Counted from the stretch's first letter, positions 46,287 through 59,431 are shown. The stretch: DNA of 64,000 nt from Gilliamella sp. Pra-s52 (GCF_009795805.1 NZ_WTEY01000002.1:62001-126000), one strand, 5' to 3'. Notes: generated by a model from the sequence alone, not told the origin. Program-made: numbers and translations.

Positions 46287-47195
46287 CTAGTTGATGAATG
46301 TTGATATTAAACGCTTTGGCGATAATTTGTGATACAGCTGTATTCCTGCACCGATAAATTGCTTACCTTGATAAATTCGCACTAAGGTTTCAACTTGCGC
46401 AGAGCTTTCAAGTTCGATGCTTCGTCCTAATAATATGTCTTTACCTTGCGCATTACTAAGGATGATTTTTGGGCGTTCTTGCAATGGGCTGTCTATCGGC
46501 ATTAGTAAATCATCTTTAAGTTCGATATTTTGTAGCTGCTCTAAGGTGACCATGTTTTCAATCGGGTAATTGGATACTTGTAAACGCCTTAAATAAATAA
46601 CATGTGCCCCACAACCAAGTAATTCACCTAAATCATCAATGATCGTTCGAATGTAAGTTCCTTTAGAGCAGTGTATTTCTAACGTTAATTCTCGATTATT
46701 GGCGTTAAAATCAATAAATCGATTTTCGTAAACGGTAATAGGTCTTGCTTCACGTTCAATGACAATGCCTTGGCGAGCATATTCGTAAAGTGGTTTTCCT
46801 TGATATTTTAGTGCTGAAAACATGGTTGGCACTTGTAAAATATCGCCACGAAAATGCGTTAATGCTTGGTTAATTTGTAATTCAGTCACTTTGACTGGTT
46901 TAGTACAAATAATTTGACCATCAGCATCAGATGTATCGGTTCGTTCACCAAGTTTGGCAATCACACGGTAGCGTTTATCTGAATCCAATAAATACTGCGA
47001 GAACTTGGTTGCCTCGCCAAAACAAATAGGTAACATGCCTGTCGCTAATGGATCAAGCGCACCTGTGTGCCCCGCTTTTTTAGCGTTAAATAACCATTTT
47101 ACTTTTTGCAATGCATCATTAGATGTCATGCCTTGTGGTTTGTCTAGTAATAAAACGCCGTGAAGATCACGGCGAGTTTTTTTTATATTCATCAT
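46287..47195 (-). CDS. truB: tRNA pseudouridine(55) synthase
   Basis: A 302-residue Tru[19 protein letters not shown] start, catalytic Asp in [14 protein letters not shown] (residues ~42-55), [20 protein letters not shown], and a C-terminal PUA-like part. It makes pseudouridine 55 in the T loop of elongator tRNAs. Two adjacent ATG (47195 and 47192) are possible starts. Ends the metY-rimP-nusA-infB-rbfA-truB operon as visible; rpsO does not follow. Confidence 0.95.
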   Translation of the reverse strand: MMNIKKTRRDLHGVLLLDKPQGMTSNDALQKVKWLFNAKKAGHTGALDPLATGMLPICFGEATKFSQYLLDSDKRYRVIAKLGERTDTSDADGQIICTKPVKVTELQINQALTHFRGDILQVPTMFSALKYQGKPLYEYARQGIVIEREARPITVYENRFIDFNANNRELTLEIHCSKGTYIRTIIDDLGELLGCGAHVIYLRRLQVSNYPIENMVTLEQLQNIELKDDLLMPIDSPLQERPKIILSNAQGKDILLGRSIELESSAQVETLVRIYQGKQFIGAGIQLYHKLSPKRLISTFIN

Positions 47196-47258
47196 TTATT
47201 TTATACACAAATATATAGTTACCTGAAATTTTTGACAAAATCAGGGCTATTTTTAATA

Positions 47259-47636
47259 TTAATCTTTATGACGTTCATTATCCTGTTTGATAACATCTGC
47301 TACCAAACTCGACATTTGCATCCCCTTAACTAGCGATTCGTCGTAAAGGAATTTGATTTCGGGAATGATTCGTAAACGCATCGCTTTGCCAATTAAAGTG
47401 CGAATATAACCTTTAGCGTCATTAAGTACCGCTAAACCTTGTTCAATCACTTGAGGATCGTCGTCATTTAAAAAAGTGACAAACACTTTAGCATAGGCAA
47501 GATCGCGAGAGATATCAACACCTGAAACCGTTACCATACCAAGACGAGGATCTTTAATTTCTCGTTGTAAGATAATTGCAATTTCTTTTTGTAGTTCATG
47601 TCCTACTCGAGATGAACGATTAAATGCTTTTGCCAT
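47259..47636 (-). CDS. rbfA: 30S ribosome-binding factor A
   Basis: About 125 residues from ATG 47636 ([20 protein letters not shown]), the standard RbfA start; the frame extends 10 codons upstream without need. KH-like fold with [20 protein letters not shown] and [13 protein letters not shown]. It binds the 30S subunit during maturation and is needed at low temperature. Confidence 0.94.
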   Translation of the reverse strand: MAKAFNRSSRVGHELQKEIAIILQREIKDPRLGMVTVSGVDISRDLAYAKVFVTFLNDDDPQVIEQGLAVLNDAKGYIRTLIGKAMRLRIIPEIKFLYDESLVKGMQMSSLVADVIKQDNERHKD

Positions 47637-47702
47637 ATCTATTTTCCTTAAAAAATGAATAAGCAAGGCCTAAAACCTTGCTTATAACATGTTGCGTAAT
47701 AA

Positions 47703-50339
47703 TTAGATAGTACGCTTGATTTCGATGGTTTCAAAGACTTCGATCGTATCGCCGACACGAACGTCGTTGTAGTTACGCACACCAATACCACATTCTGTTC
47801 CGTTACGCACTTCATTAACGTCATCTTTAAAGCGACGTAATGATTCAAGTTCGCCTTCATAAATAACAACGTTATCACGCAGTACACGAATTGGGTTATG
47901 ACGTTTAACCACACCTTCAGTGACCATACAGCCAGCAATAGCACCAAATTTAGGTGATTTAAACACATCACGCACTTCAGCAAGACCAATAATTTCTTGT
48001 TTATATTCTGGTGCAAGCATACCACTCATTGCTTGTTTAACTTCGTCAATTAAGTCATAAATAACAGAATAGTAACGTAGATCTAAGTTTTCTGATTCGA
48101 TCACTTTACGCGCAGAGGCATCGGCACGTACGTTGAAACCTAAAATAATCGCATTCGATGCCGCAGCAAGTGATGCGTCTGTTTCAGTGATACCACCTAC
48201 GCCAGATCCAATAATTTTAACTTTAACTTCGTCAGTAGATAGTTTAAGTAATGAGTCGGAAATCGCCTCAGTAGAACCTTGAACGTCTGCTTTTAAGACA
48301 ATATTAAGTTCAGAAACATCCCCTTCAGTCATGTTACTAAACATATTTTCAAGTTTCGCTTTTTGTTGACGAGCAAGTTTTACATCACGGAATTTACCTT
48401 GTCGGTAAAGGGCAACTTCACGGGCTTTCTTTTCATCACGCACAACAGTGGCTTCGTCACCGGCAGATGGTACGCCAGATAAGCCAAGAATTTCAACCGG
48501 TATTGATGGACCTGCTTCAGTCACTTCTTTACCAAGTTCGTTACGCATTGCACGGATACGTCCGTATTCAAATCCACAAAGAACGATGTCACCTTTACGC
48601 AAAGTACCTGATTGAACAAGAACAGTTGCTACCGAACCACGACCTTTATCAAGGAATGATTCAATTACCACGCCACTTGCCATACCTGTTTCGTATGCAG
48701 TTAATTCAAGAACTTCTGCTTGTAGTAAAATCGCCTCAAGTAGTTGATCAATACCTGTTCCCGCTTTTGCTGAAACATGAACAAACTGAGTATCTCCACC
48801 CCAATCTTCTGACATTACACCATATTGTGCAAGCTCACCTTTTACCCGTTCAGGATCGGCTTCTGGTTTATCAATTTTGTTAACAGCAACAACGATTGGT
48901 ACATTTGCGGCTTTAGCATGCTGAATAGCTTCAATTGTTTGTGGCATCACGCCATCATCGGCAGCAACAACAAGTACCACAATATCAGTAGCTTTAGCAC
49001 CACGAGCACGCATTGAGGTAAATGCCGCATGCCCTGGAGTATCTAAGAAGGTAATTTCACCGCTTGCAGTTTTAACATGATAAGCACCAATGTGCTGAGT
49101 AATACCGCCAGCTTCGCCTGATGCGACTTTGGCTTTACGGATGTAATCAAGTAATGAGGTTTTACCATGGTCTACGTGTCCCATAATAGTAACAACTGGT
49201 GCACGAGAAACCTTTTCAGCCCCTGTATCACGGTCGCTCATGAGTGATTCTTCAAGTTCATTCTCACGACGTAATACCACTTTATGTCCCATTTCTTCAG
49301 CAACTAATTGCGCAGTTTCTTGATCAATAACTTGATTAATGGTTGCCATTGCCCCCATTTTCATCATGGTTTTGATCACTTCAGAGCCTTTTACTGCCAT
49401 TTTGTTTGCAAGTTCAGCAACTGTGATCGTTTCACCAATCACAACATCACGATTAACCGCTTGCACTGGTTTGTTAAAGCCTTGTTGTAAGGTACTTTTA
49501 CCTTTCTTTTTATGACCACTGCGAGTTGCTGCTCGTGCTTCTTCGCGTTCTGCTTTACCTTCTGATAATTTGCTACCTTTTTTCTGTTTATTCTGTTTAC
49601 CACTGCGACCTCGACCACGTGCGCTTTCAACTTCACGGTCGGTGTCATCTTCAGCTGCTCGGGCATATTTCGATGTTGTTACATGATAATCTTCTTCTTC
49701 GGTAGTTTCGCTTTCATCAACATCATTATACTGCTCCGCTAATTTACGTGCTTCTTCAGCCATACGTTTAGCGTCTTCTTCTAATTTTCGACGATTTTCT
49801 TCTTCGGCTTTACGTTTAATTTCGTTTGCTTCCGCTTCTAATCGTGCTTTTTCTTCTTGTGCTTTTTTTACTTTTGGATCAGTAGATTGTTCTTGCGCTG
49901 CTTTTGCCTTTTCTTCTTGTGCACGCTTTTTAGCTTGTGCTTCTTCGCGTTTTTTTGCCTCTTGTGCGGCTAGTCTTTCTTTTTCCTCCGCTTCTTTTTG
50001 GGCTTTTTGCTCAGCTTCAAGGCGAGCCTTTTCTTGCTCTGCGGCAATTTCGGCGGGATCGCGTTTAACGAAAGTTCGTTTTTTACGAACTTCTACTTTA
50101 ATTTCTTTGCTTTTGCCACCCCCACTCGACACATTCAAGGTTGAGTGCGTTTTACGTTGCAATGTTAACTTTGTTGGGCCTTGCTGAGGTTTTAAGTGAG
50201 CAAGCAAAGCTTCTTTTTCCTTTTGTGTCACAGTATCAGATGCAGATTTGTTCATCCCCGCATCGGCAAACTGTTGCAAAAGAGTTTGCACTGGAGTGTT
50301 GATCTCTTTAGCCAGTGTTTCGATTGATACTTTGGTCAT
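47703..50339 (-). CDS. infB: Translation initiation factor IF-2
   Basis: An 878-residue IF-2, near the 890 of E. coli. N-terminal IF2_N domain (residues 1-50), a long charged Lys/Glu/Ala-rich coiled segment (110-230), second IF2_N domain, then the G domain with [21 protein letters not shown] and SAKAG, and domains II-IV. It delivers fMet-tRNA, whose gene heads this operon. In-frame internal starts could give a shorter isoform as in E. coli, but I did not pinpoint one. Confidence 0.97.
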   Translation of the reverse strand: MTKVSIETLAKEINTPVQTLLQQFADAGMNKSASDTVTQKEKEALLAHLKPQQGPTKLTLQRKTHSTLNVSSGGGKSKEIKVEVRKKRTFVKRDPAEIAAEQEKARLEAEQKAQKEAEEKERLAAQEAKKREEAQAKKRAQEEKAKAAQEQSTDPKVKKAQEEKARLEAEANEIKRKAEEENRRKLEEDAKRMAEEARKLAEQYNDVDESETTEEEDYHVTTSKYARAAEDDTDREVESARGRGRSGKQNKQKKGSKLSEGKAEREEARAATRSGHKKKGKSTLQQGFNKPVQAVNRDVVIGETITVAELANKMAVKGSEVIKTMMKMGAMATINQVIDQETAQLVAEEMGHKVVLRRENELEESLMSDRDTGAEKVSRAPVVTIMGHVDHGKTSLLDYIRKAKVASGEAGGITQHIGAYHVKTASGEITFLDTPGHAAFTSMRARGAKATDIVVLVVAADDGVMPQTIEAIQHAKAANVPIVVAVNKIDKPEADPERVKGELAQYGVMSEDWGGDTQFVHVSAKAGTGIDQLLEAILLQAEVLELTAYETGMASGVVIESFLDKGRGSVATVLVQSGTLRKGDIVLCGFEYGRIRAMRNELGKEVTEAGPSIPVEILGLSGVPSAGDEATVVRDEKKAREVALYRQGKFRDVKLARQQKAKLENMFSNMTEGDVSELNIVLKADVQGSTEAISDSLLKLSTDEVKVKIIGSGVGGITETDASLAAASNAIILGFNVRADASARKVIESENLDLRYYSVIYDLIDEVKQAMSGMLAPEYKQEIIGLAEVRDVFKSPKFGAIAGCMVTEGVVKRHNPIRVLRDNVVIYEGELESLRRFKDDVNEVRNGTECGIGVRNYNDVRVGDTIEVFETIEIKRTI

Positions 50340-50356
50340 GTATTACTTTTCCTCAA

Positions 50357-51832
50357 TTATTCATCTGCAAACCAACAAATATTACGTGCAGCCATAATAA
50401 AATCGCCAGCTTGTTCTTTTGTTATACCTTCAATATCAGCTAAATCATCAGTACCTTGTTCTGCTAAATCTTCCAAAGTAATGATGTCATGTTGTACTAA
50501 TTGATAAGCTAACTCTTGTGTCATACCAGGTAGATTTAGTAAATCTTGAGCTGGTTGTTTTTCACCACTATTTGCTAGTGCAAGTGTTGTTAATGCATCT
50601 TTTGCTCGACTTCTTAATGCTTCAATCAGATCTTCATCAAGTTCTTCGATTTCAAGCAATTCATCAACCGGTACATAGGCAAGTTCTTCAAGCGAAGTAA
50701 AACCTTCTTCAACCAATAATTGAGCAAGGTCTTCCTCAATATCCAAATGTTTTACAAAATTACTGATTGCCGCAAAAGATTCAGCATGATGTTTTTCCTG
50801 TAAATCTTCGGTACTCATTACGTTTAATGTCCAACCAGTAAGTTGCGATGCTAAGCGAATATTTTGACCGTTTCGACCAATGGCCTGTGGTAGAGTGTCG
50901 ACATTAACCGCAACATCCATGGTGTGCTTATCTTCATCAACAACGATCGAAACCACGTCGGCTGGAGCCATAGCATTAATAACGTATTGTGCTGGGTTGT
51001 CGTCCCATAAAACAATATCAATACGTTCACCACCGAACTCATTAGATACGGCTTGCACACGTGCACCACGCATTCCTACACAAGCTCCAACAGGATCAAT
51101 ACGGCGGTCGTTACTGCTTACGGCAATTTTAGCACGGGAACCTGGATCTCGAGCCACGCCTTTGATGTCAATCGTTTCTTCACCAATTTCAGGCACTTCA
51201 ATGCGGAATAATTCTTCCATCATTTCTGGGTTTGAACGGCTAATACAAAGTTGGGCAGGTTTATTATTTTGCTCTACAAGATATAAAATACCACGAACAC
51301 GATCACCAATACGGAAATTTTCACGCGGTAACATGTCATGACGTGACATCATAGCATCAGCATTGTTGCCTAAATCAAGAATCACACTATCACGATTGGT
51401 CTTTTTAACAATACCTGTCACAATATCGCCAATACGATGTCTAAACATGTCAATTACCATGGCACGTTCTGCTTCACGTACTTTTTGTACAATCACTTGT
51501 TTAGCCGTTTGCGTGGTGATACGATCGAAAGCAACGGATTCAATTTGTTCTTCAACATAATCACCTAGTTGTACTGATGGGTCTTCGTATTGTGCTGCAT
51601 CTAACGTCATTTCTTTCGTTGGTTGCGTAACGTCATTAACAACTAGCCAACGGCGGAATGTGTCATAGTCACCAGTTTTATGATCAATTTTTACGACAAC
51701 ATCAATATCAACAGCATGTTTCTTTTTAGTGGCCGTTGCTAATGCAGTCTCTAGTGCTTCGAAAATTTTGTCGCGCGTAAGCGCTTTTTCGTTTGATACT
51801 GCTTCAACAACAGCTAAAATTTCTTTATTCAT
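50357..51832 (-). CDS. nusA: Transcription termination/antitermination factor NusA
   Basis: A 491-residue NusA: N-terminal RNA-polymerase-binding domain, S1 domain ([21 protein letters not shown]), KH1 and KH2 ([39 protein letters not shown]) and two C-terminal acidic helix-hairpin repeats (to residue 491), the enterobacterial layout. It tunes pausing and termination; in E. coli it regulates its own operon through leader terminators, two of which are visible here. Confidence 0.97.
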   Translation of the reverse strand: MNKEILAVVEAVSNEKALTRDKIFEALETALATATKKKHAVDIDVVVKIDHKTGDYDTFRRWLVVNDVTQPTKEMTLDAAQYEDPSVQLGDYVEEQIESVAFDRITTQTAKQVIVQKVREAERAMVIDMFRHRIGDIVTGIVKKTNRDSVILDLGNNADAMMSRHDMLPRENFRIGDRVRGILYLVEQNNKPAQLCISRSNPEMMEELFRIEVPEIGEETIDIKGVARDPGSRAKIAVSSNDRRIDPVGACVGMRGARVQAVSNEFGGERIDIVLWDDNPAQYVINAMAPADVVSIVVDEDKHTMDVAVNVDTLPQAIGRNGQNIRLASQLTGWTLNVMSTEDLQEKHHAESFAAISNFVKHLDIEEDLAQLLVEEGFTSLEELAYVPVDELLEIEELDEDLIEALRSRAKDALTTLALANSGEKQPAQDLLNLPGMTQELAYQLVQHDIITLEDLAEQGTDDLADIEGITKEQAGDFIMAARNICWFADE

Positions 51833-51849
51833 CCTTTTACATCCGTACT

Positions 51850-52311
51850 CTATTTAAGGTTAAAATTAGGTACAATGTTTGCTTTTTGTATATTGCTAAA
51901 AGCAAACACTTCATCATTATCATCAACAGTTAATGTGATCATTTCACTGTCGATAGACTTAATTCGTCCTTTCCATTTGCGACGGTTAGCAACAGGAATA
52001 CGCAGACTCACTGTAACTTCTTCGCCGATAAAACGCTGATAATGTTCAAGCGTAAACAAAGGCCTGTCCATTCCTGGCGATGAAACTTCAAGATTGTAAG
52101 CATCTTTGATAGGGTCTTCGACATCAAGAACTGCACTGATTTGTCGGCTAACATCAGCACAATCATCAACCGTTATACCATTTTCACTATCGATATAGAC
52201 TCGTAATACAGGATAACGACCACGAATATATTCAACCCCGACTAATTCAAAACCAAGTGCATTAACTGGCTCTTGGATAATGCCGGTTAATTGTTGTTCT
52301 ATATTAGCCAA
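51850..52311 (-). CDS. rimP: Ribosome maturation factor RimP
   Basis: About 153 residues, with alpha/beta N-domain ([34 protein letters not shown]) and an SH3-like C-domain. Start is set at TTG 52311 (LANIEQQL, aligning with E. coli MSTLEQKL), because GGAGG ends 5 nt upstream; the in-frame GTG at 52323 overlaps that ribosome site. Required for early 30S assembly. Confidence 0.93.
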   Translation of the reverse strand: MANIEQQLTGIIQEPVNALGFELVGVEYIRGRYPVLRVYIDSENGITVDDCADVSRQISAVLDVEDPIKDAYNLEVSSPGMDRPLFTLEHYQRFIGEEVTVSLRIPVANRRKWKGRIKSIDSEMITLTVDDNDEVFAFSNIQKANIVPNFNLK

Positions 52312-52330
52312 ACAAACCTCCACTGCAGAA

Positions 52331-52352
52331 AATAAAAAAGGGCATAAAGCCC
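52331..52352 (-). terminator. Leader terminator 2 upstream of rimP
   Basis: Minus-strand GGGC-TTTAT-GCCC stem followed by six T and ATTTT, just before the rimP ribosome site. A TTTAAAC/GTTTAAA palindrome (52361-52378) lies between the two terminators. Confidence 0.8.
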
Positions 52353-52388
52353 AACATTTTTTTAAACTTACGTTTAAATGATAACACG

Positions 52389-52414
52389 AAAAAAAACCTC
52401 GACATGCGAGGCTT
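52389..52414 (-). terminator. Leader terminator 1 after tRNA-fMet
   Basis: Minus-strand CCTCG-CATGT-CGAGG stem followed by eight T (52389-52396). About 90 nt downstream of the tRNA, it would end most metY transcripts and leave NusA-sensitive read-through into rimP-nusA. Confidence 0.85.
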
Positions 52415-52502
52415 ACATTTAAATACTAACTATAATGAAGCCACTTGTTTCGAACTTTCATAAATAAAAAAGGGTAGATTGGTTTATGAATGAAAATTTA
52501 AG

Positions 52503-52579
<77 letters not shown>

Positions 52580-52749
52580 ATAGATGAGTGAGAATTATAC
52601 GGTATTTTGAATAAAATGCAACTGGAAATCACGGTAGTTTTATTAATATGATTTAAAATCACAAAAAATATTACACATTAATTTTTTCGTGTTTAACATT
52701 GTATGGGTGCCTGCTTCCTTAAAATGAAATAATAGCTGAGTTTATATAA

Positions 52750-52784
52750 GCACAATAATTTGATTTTCAATGCAACTATTGTGC
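52750..52784 (-). terminator. Possible terminator of the trp operon
   Basis: GCACAATA pairs with TATTGTGC around a 19-nt loop, 34 nt after the trpA stop. No clear T run, so it may be only a stabilising hairpin. The rest of the 238-nt gap shows nothing else. Confidence 0.4.
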
Positions 52785-52817
52785 CTATAACTCATTGCCA
52801 TAAATTACTTACATAAA

Positions 52818-53624
52818 TTACTTATTAGTTGTCTTTTTCATTGTTTTAACAAAATGGGCTAACTGGTTAAGCATCTGTTCTGAATTATTAAGATTTTGCT
52901 CAATAATTTTAACCGTTGCTGAGCCACTGATTGCGCCTACCGCACCTGATTTAATGGCTTGGGCCACTTGTTCAGGATCTGAAATACCAAATCCTTGAAT
53001 CGCTGGTGGTGCACCAAATTCAGTTAATTTCTTTAATAAATGTGCAAGTGGTTTATTGGCACGATTTTCAGTACCTGTGACGCCTGCTCTTGATACCAAA
53101 TAGGTATAGCCTTTACCTTGACTTGCGATATTTTTAATGACTTCATCGTTAGCATTAGGAGGACAAATAAAAATAGGAGCAATATTGTATTTTTCGGCAG
53201 AATTTGTAAATTCTGATGAATGTTCAACAGGGACATCAGCAATTAAGACTGAATCAACCCCTGCCTTGGCACATTTGGCATAAAAATTATCAATACCTTT
53301 TTTAAAAACTAAATTAGCATAAATCAATAACCCAATTGGAATATCAGCATATTGCGATCTAATCTTGGTTAAGATATCAAAACACTTTTCAACCGTTATT
53401 CCACCATTAAATGCACGAATATTGGCATTTTGGATAGTTGGACCATCGGCCATGGGATCTGAAAATGGAATTCCAAGCTCTAACGCATCAGCACCCGATT
53501 CGATTAATGTTTGAATAATTTTAAGCGACAATTCTGGTGTTGGATCACCAATAGGAACAAAAGGAACAAAGGCACCTCGTTTTTCAGCTGTTAACTTAGT
53601 AAACAGTTTTTGATAACGGTTCAT
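52818..53624 (-). CDS. trpA: Tryptophan synthase alpha chain
   Basis: A 268-residue TIM barrel. Catalytic Glu in [21 protein letters not shown] (around residue 49) and Asp in [10 protein letters not shown], with [10 protein letters not shown] and GSATVKIIE phosphate-binding loops. It cleaves indole-3-glycerol phosphate and channels indole to TrpB. The start overlaps the trpB stop by 4 nt. Confidence 0.97.
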   Translation of the reverse strand: MNRYQKLFTKLTAEKRGAFVPFVPIGDPTPELSLKIIQTLIESGADALELGIPFSDPMADGPTIQNANIRAFNGGITVEKCFDILTKIRSQYADIPIGLLIYANLVFKKGIDNFYAKCAKAGVDSVLIADVPVEHSSEFTNSAEKYNIAPIFICPPNANDEVIKNIASQGKGYTYLVSRAGVTGTENRANKPLAHLLKKLTEFGAPPAIQGFGISDPEQVAQAIKSGAVGAISGSATVKIIEQNLNNSEQMLNQLAHFVKTMKKTTNK

Positions 53625-54814
53625 TCCACTTCTCCTTTTGCTTTTAAAATATCATAAACGGTAAAGATATCTTTATCACCACGACCTGATAAATTAACAA
53701 TTAATAGCTGATCTTTAGTTGGGTTTTCTTTGATCATTTTCATGGCATAGGCTAATGCATGCGATGATTCTAATGCAGGAATAATGCCTTCACTACGTGA
53801 TAAGGCTTTAAATGCTTCTAACGCTTCTTCATCAGTAATAGAAACATAATCAGCTCGCCCTATGCTATCTAAGTAAGCATGCTGTGGTCCAACCGATGGG
53901 AAGTCAAGCCCTGCTGATATTGAATAGGATTCTTCGATTTGTCCTTCGTCGGTTTGCATCATTGGCGATTTCATACCAAAATAAATCCCCAATTTGCCGT
54001 GTTTAAGCGATGCGCCATGTTCACCTGATTCAATACCATGCCCTCCAGGCTCAACACCAATTAATCTAACCGATTTATCGTCAATAAAATTAGCAAACAT
54101 ACCAATAGCATTTGAACCACCACCAACACAAGCAATAACAGCATCAGGCAAGCGTCCTTCTTTTTCAAGAATCTGCTGTTTAGCTTCACGGCTTATCATC
54201 TGTTGAAATTCACGCACAATTGTGGGGAATGGGTGTGGTCCAGCTGCTGTACCAAGCATATAGTGGGCTTTTTCATAACTACCAGACCAATCTCGCAATG
54301 CTTCATTACAGGCATCTTTCAAAGTTGCTGATCCCGTTTCAACAGGGATCACTGTTGCCCCCATTAATCGCATTCTAAACACATTTGGGGCTTGACGTTT
54401 AACATCTTTTGCCCCCATATAAATTCGGCATTTTAAACCAAGTAATGCGCAAGCTAAGGCTGATGCAACACCATGTTGACCTGCGCCTGTTTCAGCTATA
54501 ATTTCGGTTTTTCCCATTCTTTTGGCAAGTAAGGCTTGCCCTAATACTTGATTTGTTTTGTGTGCACCACCATGAACTAAATCCTCTCGTTTTAAATAAA
54601 GCTTAGTTTTAGTTCCTGCAGTTAAATTTTTACATAATGTCAGTGCGGTTGGTCTACCAGCATAATTAACTAATAGGTCATTAAACTCTTTTTGGAAGCT
54701 TGGGTCATTTATTGCAGAAATGAAGGCATCCTCAAGTTGCTCAAGTACTGGCATTAATATTTGAGGAACATATTGCCCACCAAATTCGCCAAAGTAAGGA
54801 TTTAATTTAGACAT
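53621..54814 (-). CDS. trpB: Tryptophan synthase beta chain
   Basis: A 397-residue PLP enzyme. Start at ATG 54814 ([20 protein letters not shown]), giving the same length as E. coli and 6-nt spacing to AAGGA; the ATG two codons earlier touches the ribosome site. PLP Lys in [13 protein letters not shown] (near 86), GGGSNAIG phosphate loop, and GRGDKD end. It condenses indole with serine. Confidence 0.97.
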   Translation of the reverse strand: MSKLNPYFGEFGGQYVPQILMPVLEQLEDAFISAINDPSFQKEFNDLLVNYAGRPTALTLCKNLTAGTKTKLYLKREDLVHGGAHKTNQVLGQALLAKRMGKTEIIAETGAGQHGVASALACALLGLKCRIYMGAKDVKRQAPNVFRMRLMGATVIPVETGSATLKDACNEALRDWSGSYEKAHYMLGTAAGPHPFPTIVREFQQMISREAKQQILEKEGRLPDAVIACVGGGSNAIGMFANFIDDKSVRLIGVEPGGHGIESGEHGASLKHGKLGIYFGMKSPMMQTDEGQIEESYSISAGLDFPSVGPQHAYLDSIGRADYVSITDEEALEAFKALSRSEGIIPALESSHALAYAMKMIKENPTKDQLLIVNLSGRGDKDIFTVYDILKAKGEVE

Positions 54815-54839
54815 AACCATTCCTTTTTAAATTAAAAAA

Positions 54840-56222
54840 TTAAATTTTTTCAAATACTGCTTGGATCTTCTGTTTATCTTTAACCCCGGGTGAAACTTCA
54901 ACCCCTGAATTAAGGTCAACACCAATCACATTCGTCGCTAAAGCTGATTTGATATTTTCTGGATTAATGCCTCCAGCTAAAATGACATTATTTAGATCTT
55001 GATTATCAAGTAGCGACCAATCAAAGCTTTTCCCTGTACCGCCAGTACCGTGATCAAAGATATAACGAGACACTAATGGATTGGCATGTTCAGGTACAGC
55101 ACCATCAATACTTAATGCTTGCCAAATTTGACAAGTTTTGGGTAATTCTTGGCGCAATGTTTTGATATAGTTTTCATCTTCATCCCCATGCAATTGCACT
55201 GCATATAAAGATAACTGTTTTGCTATTTGGCATACGGTTTCAATATCTTCATTGCGAAAAACCCCAACCCAGTTAAGTGGTGCTGCGGCAATAACTGTTC
55301 TTGCTTTAATGGGTTGGATATAACGCGCTGAATTTGTAACAAAAATCAAACCACCATAAACCGCACCGGCTTGATAAGCACTAACCGCATCTTCCGCACG
55401 GGTTAAGCCACAGACTTTATTTTCCCCTAACATTACTTTGCGAATTGCTAACGTTAAGTTGGCTTCTGACATTAACGCACTGCCAATTAAAAAGCCATGT
55501 GCATAATGGCTAAGATCTTTAATTTGATTGTGAGTATAAATTCCTGACTCACTAATAATAATACGATCATTAGGAATCAATTTAGATAAGTTTTTTACGC
55601 GATTTAAATCAACGCTAAGATCACGTAAATTACGATTATTAATCCCAATCACTCTAGCCCCAAGATCGATTGCTCGTTCAACTTCGTCTTCGGTGCTGGC
55701 TTCAGTCAATATGCCCATATTAAGTTGATGAGCAATATGACTTAAATGACGATACTCATCGTCCGTCAATACTGATAGCATTAAAAGTATTGCGTCAGCT
55801 TGATAATAACGTGCCAAGTAGATCTGATATTCGTCAATAATAAAATCTTTACAAAGTATAGGTTGTGTAACTTCATTTCGAACTATGGGTAAAAATTCAA
55901 AACTACCTTGAAAATATTTTTCGTCTGTCAGCACCGAAATAGCCGAAGCATAATTTTTATAAACCTTAGCTATACTTGCTGGATTAAAGTCATCTCGAAT
56001 TAATCCTTTTGATGGTGACGATTTTTTACATTCTAAAATAAAGACAGTTTTAGGTTGATTTAGCGCCTGATAAAAATTGCGATCACTAGGGGATATCGCT
56101 GATTTAAAGGTATTAACTGGCTTTACTGCTTGCTGCTCAGTTAACCAAATTTGTTTATCCTCAATGATTTTTTTCAATACTGTTGCCATTTCAACATTTT
56201 TTACTAATGCTGCAATTGCCAT
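54840..56222 (-). CDS. trpCF: Bifunctional indole-3-glycerol-phosphate synthase / phosphoribosylanthranilate isomerase
   Basis: About 460 residues with two fused TIM barrels. TrpC half: FILECKKSSPSKGLIRDDF, LCKDFIIDEYQIYLAR, INNRNLRDLSVDL, ISESGI. TrpF half from about residue 255: KVCGLTRAEDA, YGGLIFV, VQLHGDED, LAGGINPENI. Start set at ATG 56222 with GGAG 8 nt upstream. Slightly longer than the 453-residue E. coli protein because of an N-terminal extension. Confidence 0.95.
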   Translation of the reverse strand: MAIAALVKNVEMATVLKKIIEDKQIWLTEQQAVKPVNTFKSAISPSDRNFYQALNQPKTVFILECKKSSPSKGLIRDDFNPASIAKVYKNYASAISVLTDEKYFQGSFEFLPIVRNEVTQPILCKDFIIDEYQIYLARYYQADAILLMLSVLTDDEYRHLSHIAHQLNMGILTEASTEDEVERAIDLGARVIGINNRNLRDLSVDLNRVKNLSKLIPNDRIIISESGIYTHNQIKDLSHYAHGFLIGSALMSEANLTLAIRKVMLGENKVCGLTRAEDAVSAYQAGAVYGGLIFVTNSARYIQPIKARTVIAAAPLNWVGVFRNEDIETVCQIAKQLSLYAVQLHGDEDENYIKTLRQELPKTCQIWQALSIDGAVPEHANPLVSRYIFDHGTGGTGKSFDWSLLDNQDLNNVILAGGINPENIKSALATNVIGVDLNSGVEVSPGVKDKQKIQAVFEKI

Positions 56223-56237
56223 ATTATTCTCCACTCA

Positions 56238-57869
56238 TTATCTTGCTGCTAATTGTTGTAATAGCGTATAAGCTTTACCACTGTGCATCATTTCTATTGC
56301 ACGCTGCGCATTTTGTTTTAAGTCTTCCTCACCGAACAAACTCATTAACATCGCAACATTAACCGCAATAGCTGCCTGATGAGCTGGTTTACCATGACCT
56401 TGTAAAATGGCAATCAACATATCACGATTCTGCTCTGGTGTCCCGCCTTCAATATCTTTTAAGGTAAATGTTGGTAAACCAAAATCATCAGGAGTAATTG
56501 AGAAGTAATGGATTTCGCCATTTTTAACTTCGGCAACTTGAGTTTCACCATGAATAGCAACTTCGTCCATTCCTGCACCATGCACCACATAAGCATGGGT
56601 ATAGTTCAACATTTTTAACGTTTCAGCAATTGGTTTAATTAAATCAGGATGATACACGCCTAATAAAATACGTTTAGGACGAGATGGGTTTATTAATGGT
56701 CCTAGTACATTAAAAATGGTACGCGTTTTTAACTGTTGGCGAATTGGTGCTGCATGACGGAATCCTGAATGATATTGCTGCGCAAATAAAAAACATACTC
56801 CAAGTTCGTCTAATGCTTGACGAGATGCTTGAGCTGGCATATTCAATTTAATACCTAAAGCAGATAATACATCCGAAGATCCCGATTTACTTGATACCCC
56901 ACGATTACCATGTTTTGCCACTTTATAGCCCAATGCAGCTGCTACAAAAGCACTCGCTGTTGAGATATTAATACTATTGGTACCATCGCCACCTGTCCCT
57001 ACAATATCAGTAAAATCATAATCGGGAATATCAAAAGCATCAGCATTTTCAAGTAAGGCTTGAGCGGCACCTGCAATTTCATCAGGTTTTTCACCGCGAA
57101 CTTTCATACTAATCACTGCGGTAGCCAAGACGGTGGGTTCAATCTTACCTTGAATAATTAAATTAAAGAGGATTTTACTCTCATCTTGAGTGAGCACTTG
57201 CCCCAAATATAATTTATTTAAAATGGATTGAACATTGTATTCTTGTTTATCGACAATGGCTTCTTGTTTTGGTTTTTCTTCTTTTTGAGGTGGCGTAAGT
57301 GCCCACTCTATCGTTTGCTCTAATAATTTTACGCCTTGAATAGTTAAAATCGATTCTGGATGGAATTGAAAACCACAAATGCGATCTTCATCATTACGCA
57401 CCGCCATAACAACATTATTACAAAGTGCATTGATAGTAAGTGTTTTGGGAATATTCTCCCCTTTTAAAGAATGATAACGTGCAACAGGTAACGGATTTGG
57501 TAACCCTTTAAACATGGCTTGCTCGTCATGCTCAATCAGCGATGCCTTGCCATGTAAAATATCACCAGCAGGTACAATACTACCACCATAAGACTCCACA
57601 ATAGCTTGATGACCAAGACAAATACCAATGATAGGCAATTTACCTTTTAAACGTTTTAACAGCTCTGGCATACATCCTGCATCACTTGGTGCTCCTGGAC
57701 CTGGTGATAACATTAAAATAGGGTTTTGCATTTGCGATAATTTTTCAATAATCACATCAGCCGGAATAGTATTTCGATAAATCGTCACACAATGCTTACT
57801 ATTACGTAATTGATCGACCAAGTTATAAGTAAAAGAATCAATATTATCAATAAATAAGATATTAGCCAT
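56238..57869 (-). CDS. trpGD: Fused anthranilate synthase component II / anthranilate phosphoribosyltransferase
   Basis: A 543-residue fusion as in E. coli. TrpG (1-195): oxyanion loop SPGPGAPSD, nucleophile Cys in [15 protein letters not shown], and His-Glu in [10 protein letters not shown] linker rich in Lys/Glu/Gln (195-208) leads to TrpD with [16 protein letters not shown] and [21 protein letters not shown]. It provides ammonia for TrpE and transfers phosphoribose to anthranilate. The start overlaps the trpE stop by one base. Confidence 0.96.
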   Translation of the reverse strand: MANILFIDNIDSFTYNLVDQLRNSKHCVTIYRNTIPADVIIEKLSQMQNPILMLSPGPGAPSDAGCMPELLKRLKGKLPIIGICLGHQAIVESYGGSIVPAGDILHGKASLIEHDEQAMFKGLPNPLPVARYHSLKGENIPKTLTINALCNNVVMAVRNDEDRICGFQFHPESILTIQGVKLLEQTIEWALTPPQKEEKPKQEAIVDKQEYNVQSILNKLYLGQVLTQDESKILFNLIIQGKIEPTVLATAVISMKVRGEKPDEIAGAAQALLENADAFDIPDYDFTDIVGTGGDGTNSINISTASAFVAAALGYKVAKHGNRGVSSKSGSSDVLSALGIKLNMPAQASRQALDELGVCFLFAQQYHSGFRHAAPIRQQLKTRTIFNVLGPLINPSRPKRILLGVYHPDLIKPIAETLKMLNYTHAYVVHGAGMDEVAIHGETQVAEVKNGEIHYFSITPDDFGLPTFTLKDIEGGTPEQNRDMLIAILQGHGKPAHQAAIAVNVAMLMSLFGEEDLKQNAQRAIEMMHSGKAYTLLQQLAAR

Positions 57870-59431
57870 TAGAATACACCTTCTACATTATGCGCTGCCA
57901 TGATAGCTCGAATAACTGCTCGTGCTTTATTTCGTGATTCATCTGATTCAGATTGCGGTTCCGAATCTAAAACAACACCACTACCAGCTTGTACTGTCGC
58001 TATGCCATCTTCTACATAGGCACTACGAATCACAATACAGGTATCAAGATCGCCATTAGCAGTAAAATAGCCTACTGCACCACCATAACTACCACGTTTT
58101 ACTTTTTCAGACTCAGCAATTAATTGCATGGCTCTAATTTTAGGTGCCCCAGTTAAAGTTCCCATATTCATGGTTGCTTGATAGGCATGAAGGGCATCTA
58201 AATCATCACGCAGTTGCCCAACAACTCTTGAAACTAAATGCATCACAAAAGAGTAACGATCGACTTTTAACAAATCTTTGGTGTAACGAGTACCGGGTTT
58301 ACAAATACGCGCTAAATCGTTGCGCGCTAAATCGACTAACATTAAGTGTTCTGCCAGTTCTTTCTTATCGGTACGCATTTCGAGTTCTAATCGACTATCT
58401 AAATCATAATCAATATCGCCATTAGCAGTTAGACCTCGTGGACGTGTTCCTGCAATGGGATATATCTCAATCTGATTTGTTGCTTTAGTATATTTAAGTG
58501 CACTTTCAGGCGAGGCGCCAAATAACACAAAATCACTATCTTGCATATAAAACATGTAAGGGCTTGGATTATTGGTTTTTAATACCTGATAAGCCGATAA
58601 CGGTTGTGGACAAGGTAAACTAAAACGCCGCGAAGGCACAGCTTGAAATATTTCTCCCTGCTCAATTGCATCTTGCATTTTTTTAATAACTGTATTGAAA
58701 TCATCATCACTTTTATTACATGTCACATCGATATTAGCAAGGGACTGAGTATGAATGGTTTTCATTGGGCTATTTAATGTTGCTTGTAAATTAGCTAACC
58801 GTTGTGTTAAACGCTCAGTTTCTTTTGAATCAGAAGTAAAAACCGTCGTTTTTAAAATGGATTTATGATCTTTGTGATTAATTTCTAGTAATGTTTCAGC
58901 TAAATAAAAACAGAAATCTTGACAACGCTGCTCAGTAGGTAACTTAGGTAAGTTTTCAAATCCAGCGACAAGATCATAACCAAATAATCCCCCGACAAAA
59001 ATCGCATCAGAGCTTGCTGTCAAAGGTAGATTTACTACAGTTAACAGCATTCTTAATGCATCAAAGACAGATAGCGATTTTAAACGTGAATCTTCGTCTT
59101 GCAAATTATCAATAGTCGGAAAAACTAACGTTAACTTTTGCTCATTTACTCGTTGCTCCACAACATTATTCGCAAAAGCCTGTTGTAATAACGGTAACAG
59201 CTTTTCACCATTAGAGGTTAACGCATGGAAAGTGACTTCATTGTTGATTGCCGTAATACGCAATGCACTATCAACAATCATTACACTTTTAATCCCTTGC
59301 TTATTATCAATTTCAGCTGATTCAAGCAACAATGTTGCCGGTTTACTATTACATAACTGATAAAACACTTGGGTTGGATCTTGATAATAACCGATGGTTT
59401 GGGTTATTTGTGTTAATGTCGGCTTATTCAT
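57869..59431 (-). CDS. trpE: Anthranilate synthase component I
   Basis: A 520-residue protein from ATG 59431 ([17 protein letters not shown]), the exact E. coli length; the frame extends 18 codons upstream into the attenuator region and is not used. The feedback site carries the [11 protein letters not shown] motif, and the chorismate-binding domain has [36 protein letters not shown] and [12 protein letters not shown]. First enzyme of tryptophan synthesis from chorismate. Confidence 0.96.
   Translation of the reverse strand: MNKPTLTQITQTIGYYQDPTQVFYQLCNSKPATLLLESAEIDNKQGIKSVMIVDSALRITAINNEVTFHALTSNGEKLLPLLQQAFANNVVEQRVNEQKLTLVFPTIDNLQDEDSRLKSLSVFDALRMLLTVVNLPLTASSDAIFVGGLFGYDLVAGFENLPKLPTEQRCQDFCFYLAETLLEINHKDHKSILKTTVFTSDSKETERLTQRLANLQATLNSPMKTIHTQSLANIDVTCNKSDDDFNTVIKKMQDAIEQGEIFQAVPSRRFSLPCPQPLSAYQVLKTNNPSPYMFYMQDSDFVLFGASPESALKYTKATNQIEIYPIAGTRPRGLTANGDIDYDLDSRLELEMRTDKKELAEHLMLVDLARNDLARICKPGTRYTKDLLKVDRYSFVMHLVSRVVGQLRDDLDALHAYQATMNMGTLTGAPKIRAMQLIAESEKVKRGSYGGAVGYFTANGDLDTCIVIRSAYVEDGIATVQAGSGVVLDSEPQSESDESRNKARAVIRAIMAAHNVEGVF

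Noticed and set aside
47648-51560. Many ORFs on the other frames across infB and nusA
   Set aside because: They are shadows of the strongly coding frames; none has a family signature or suitable start.
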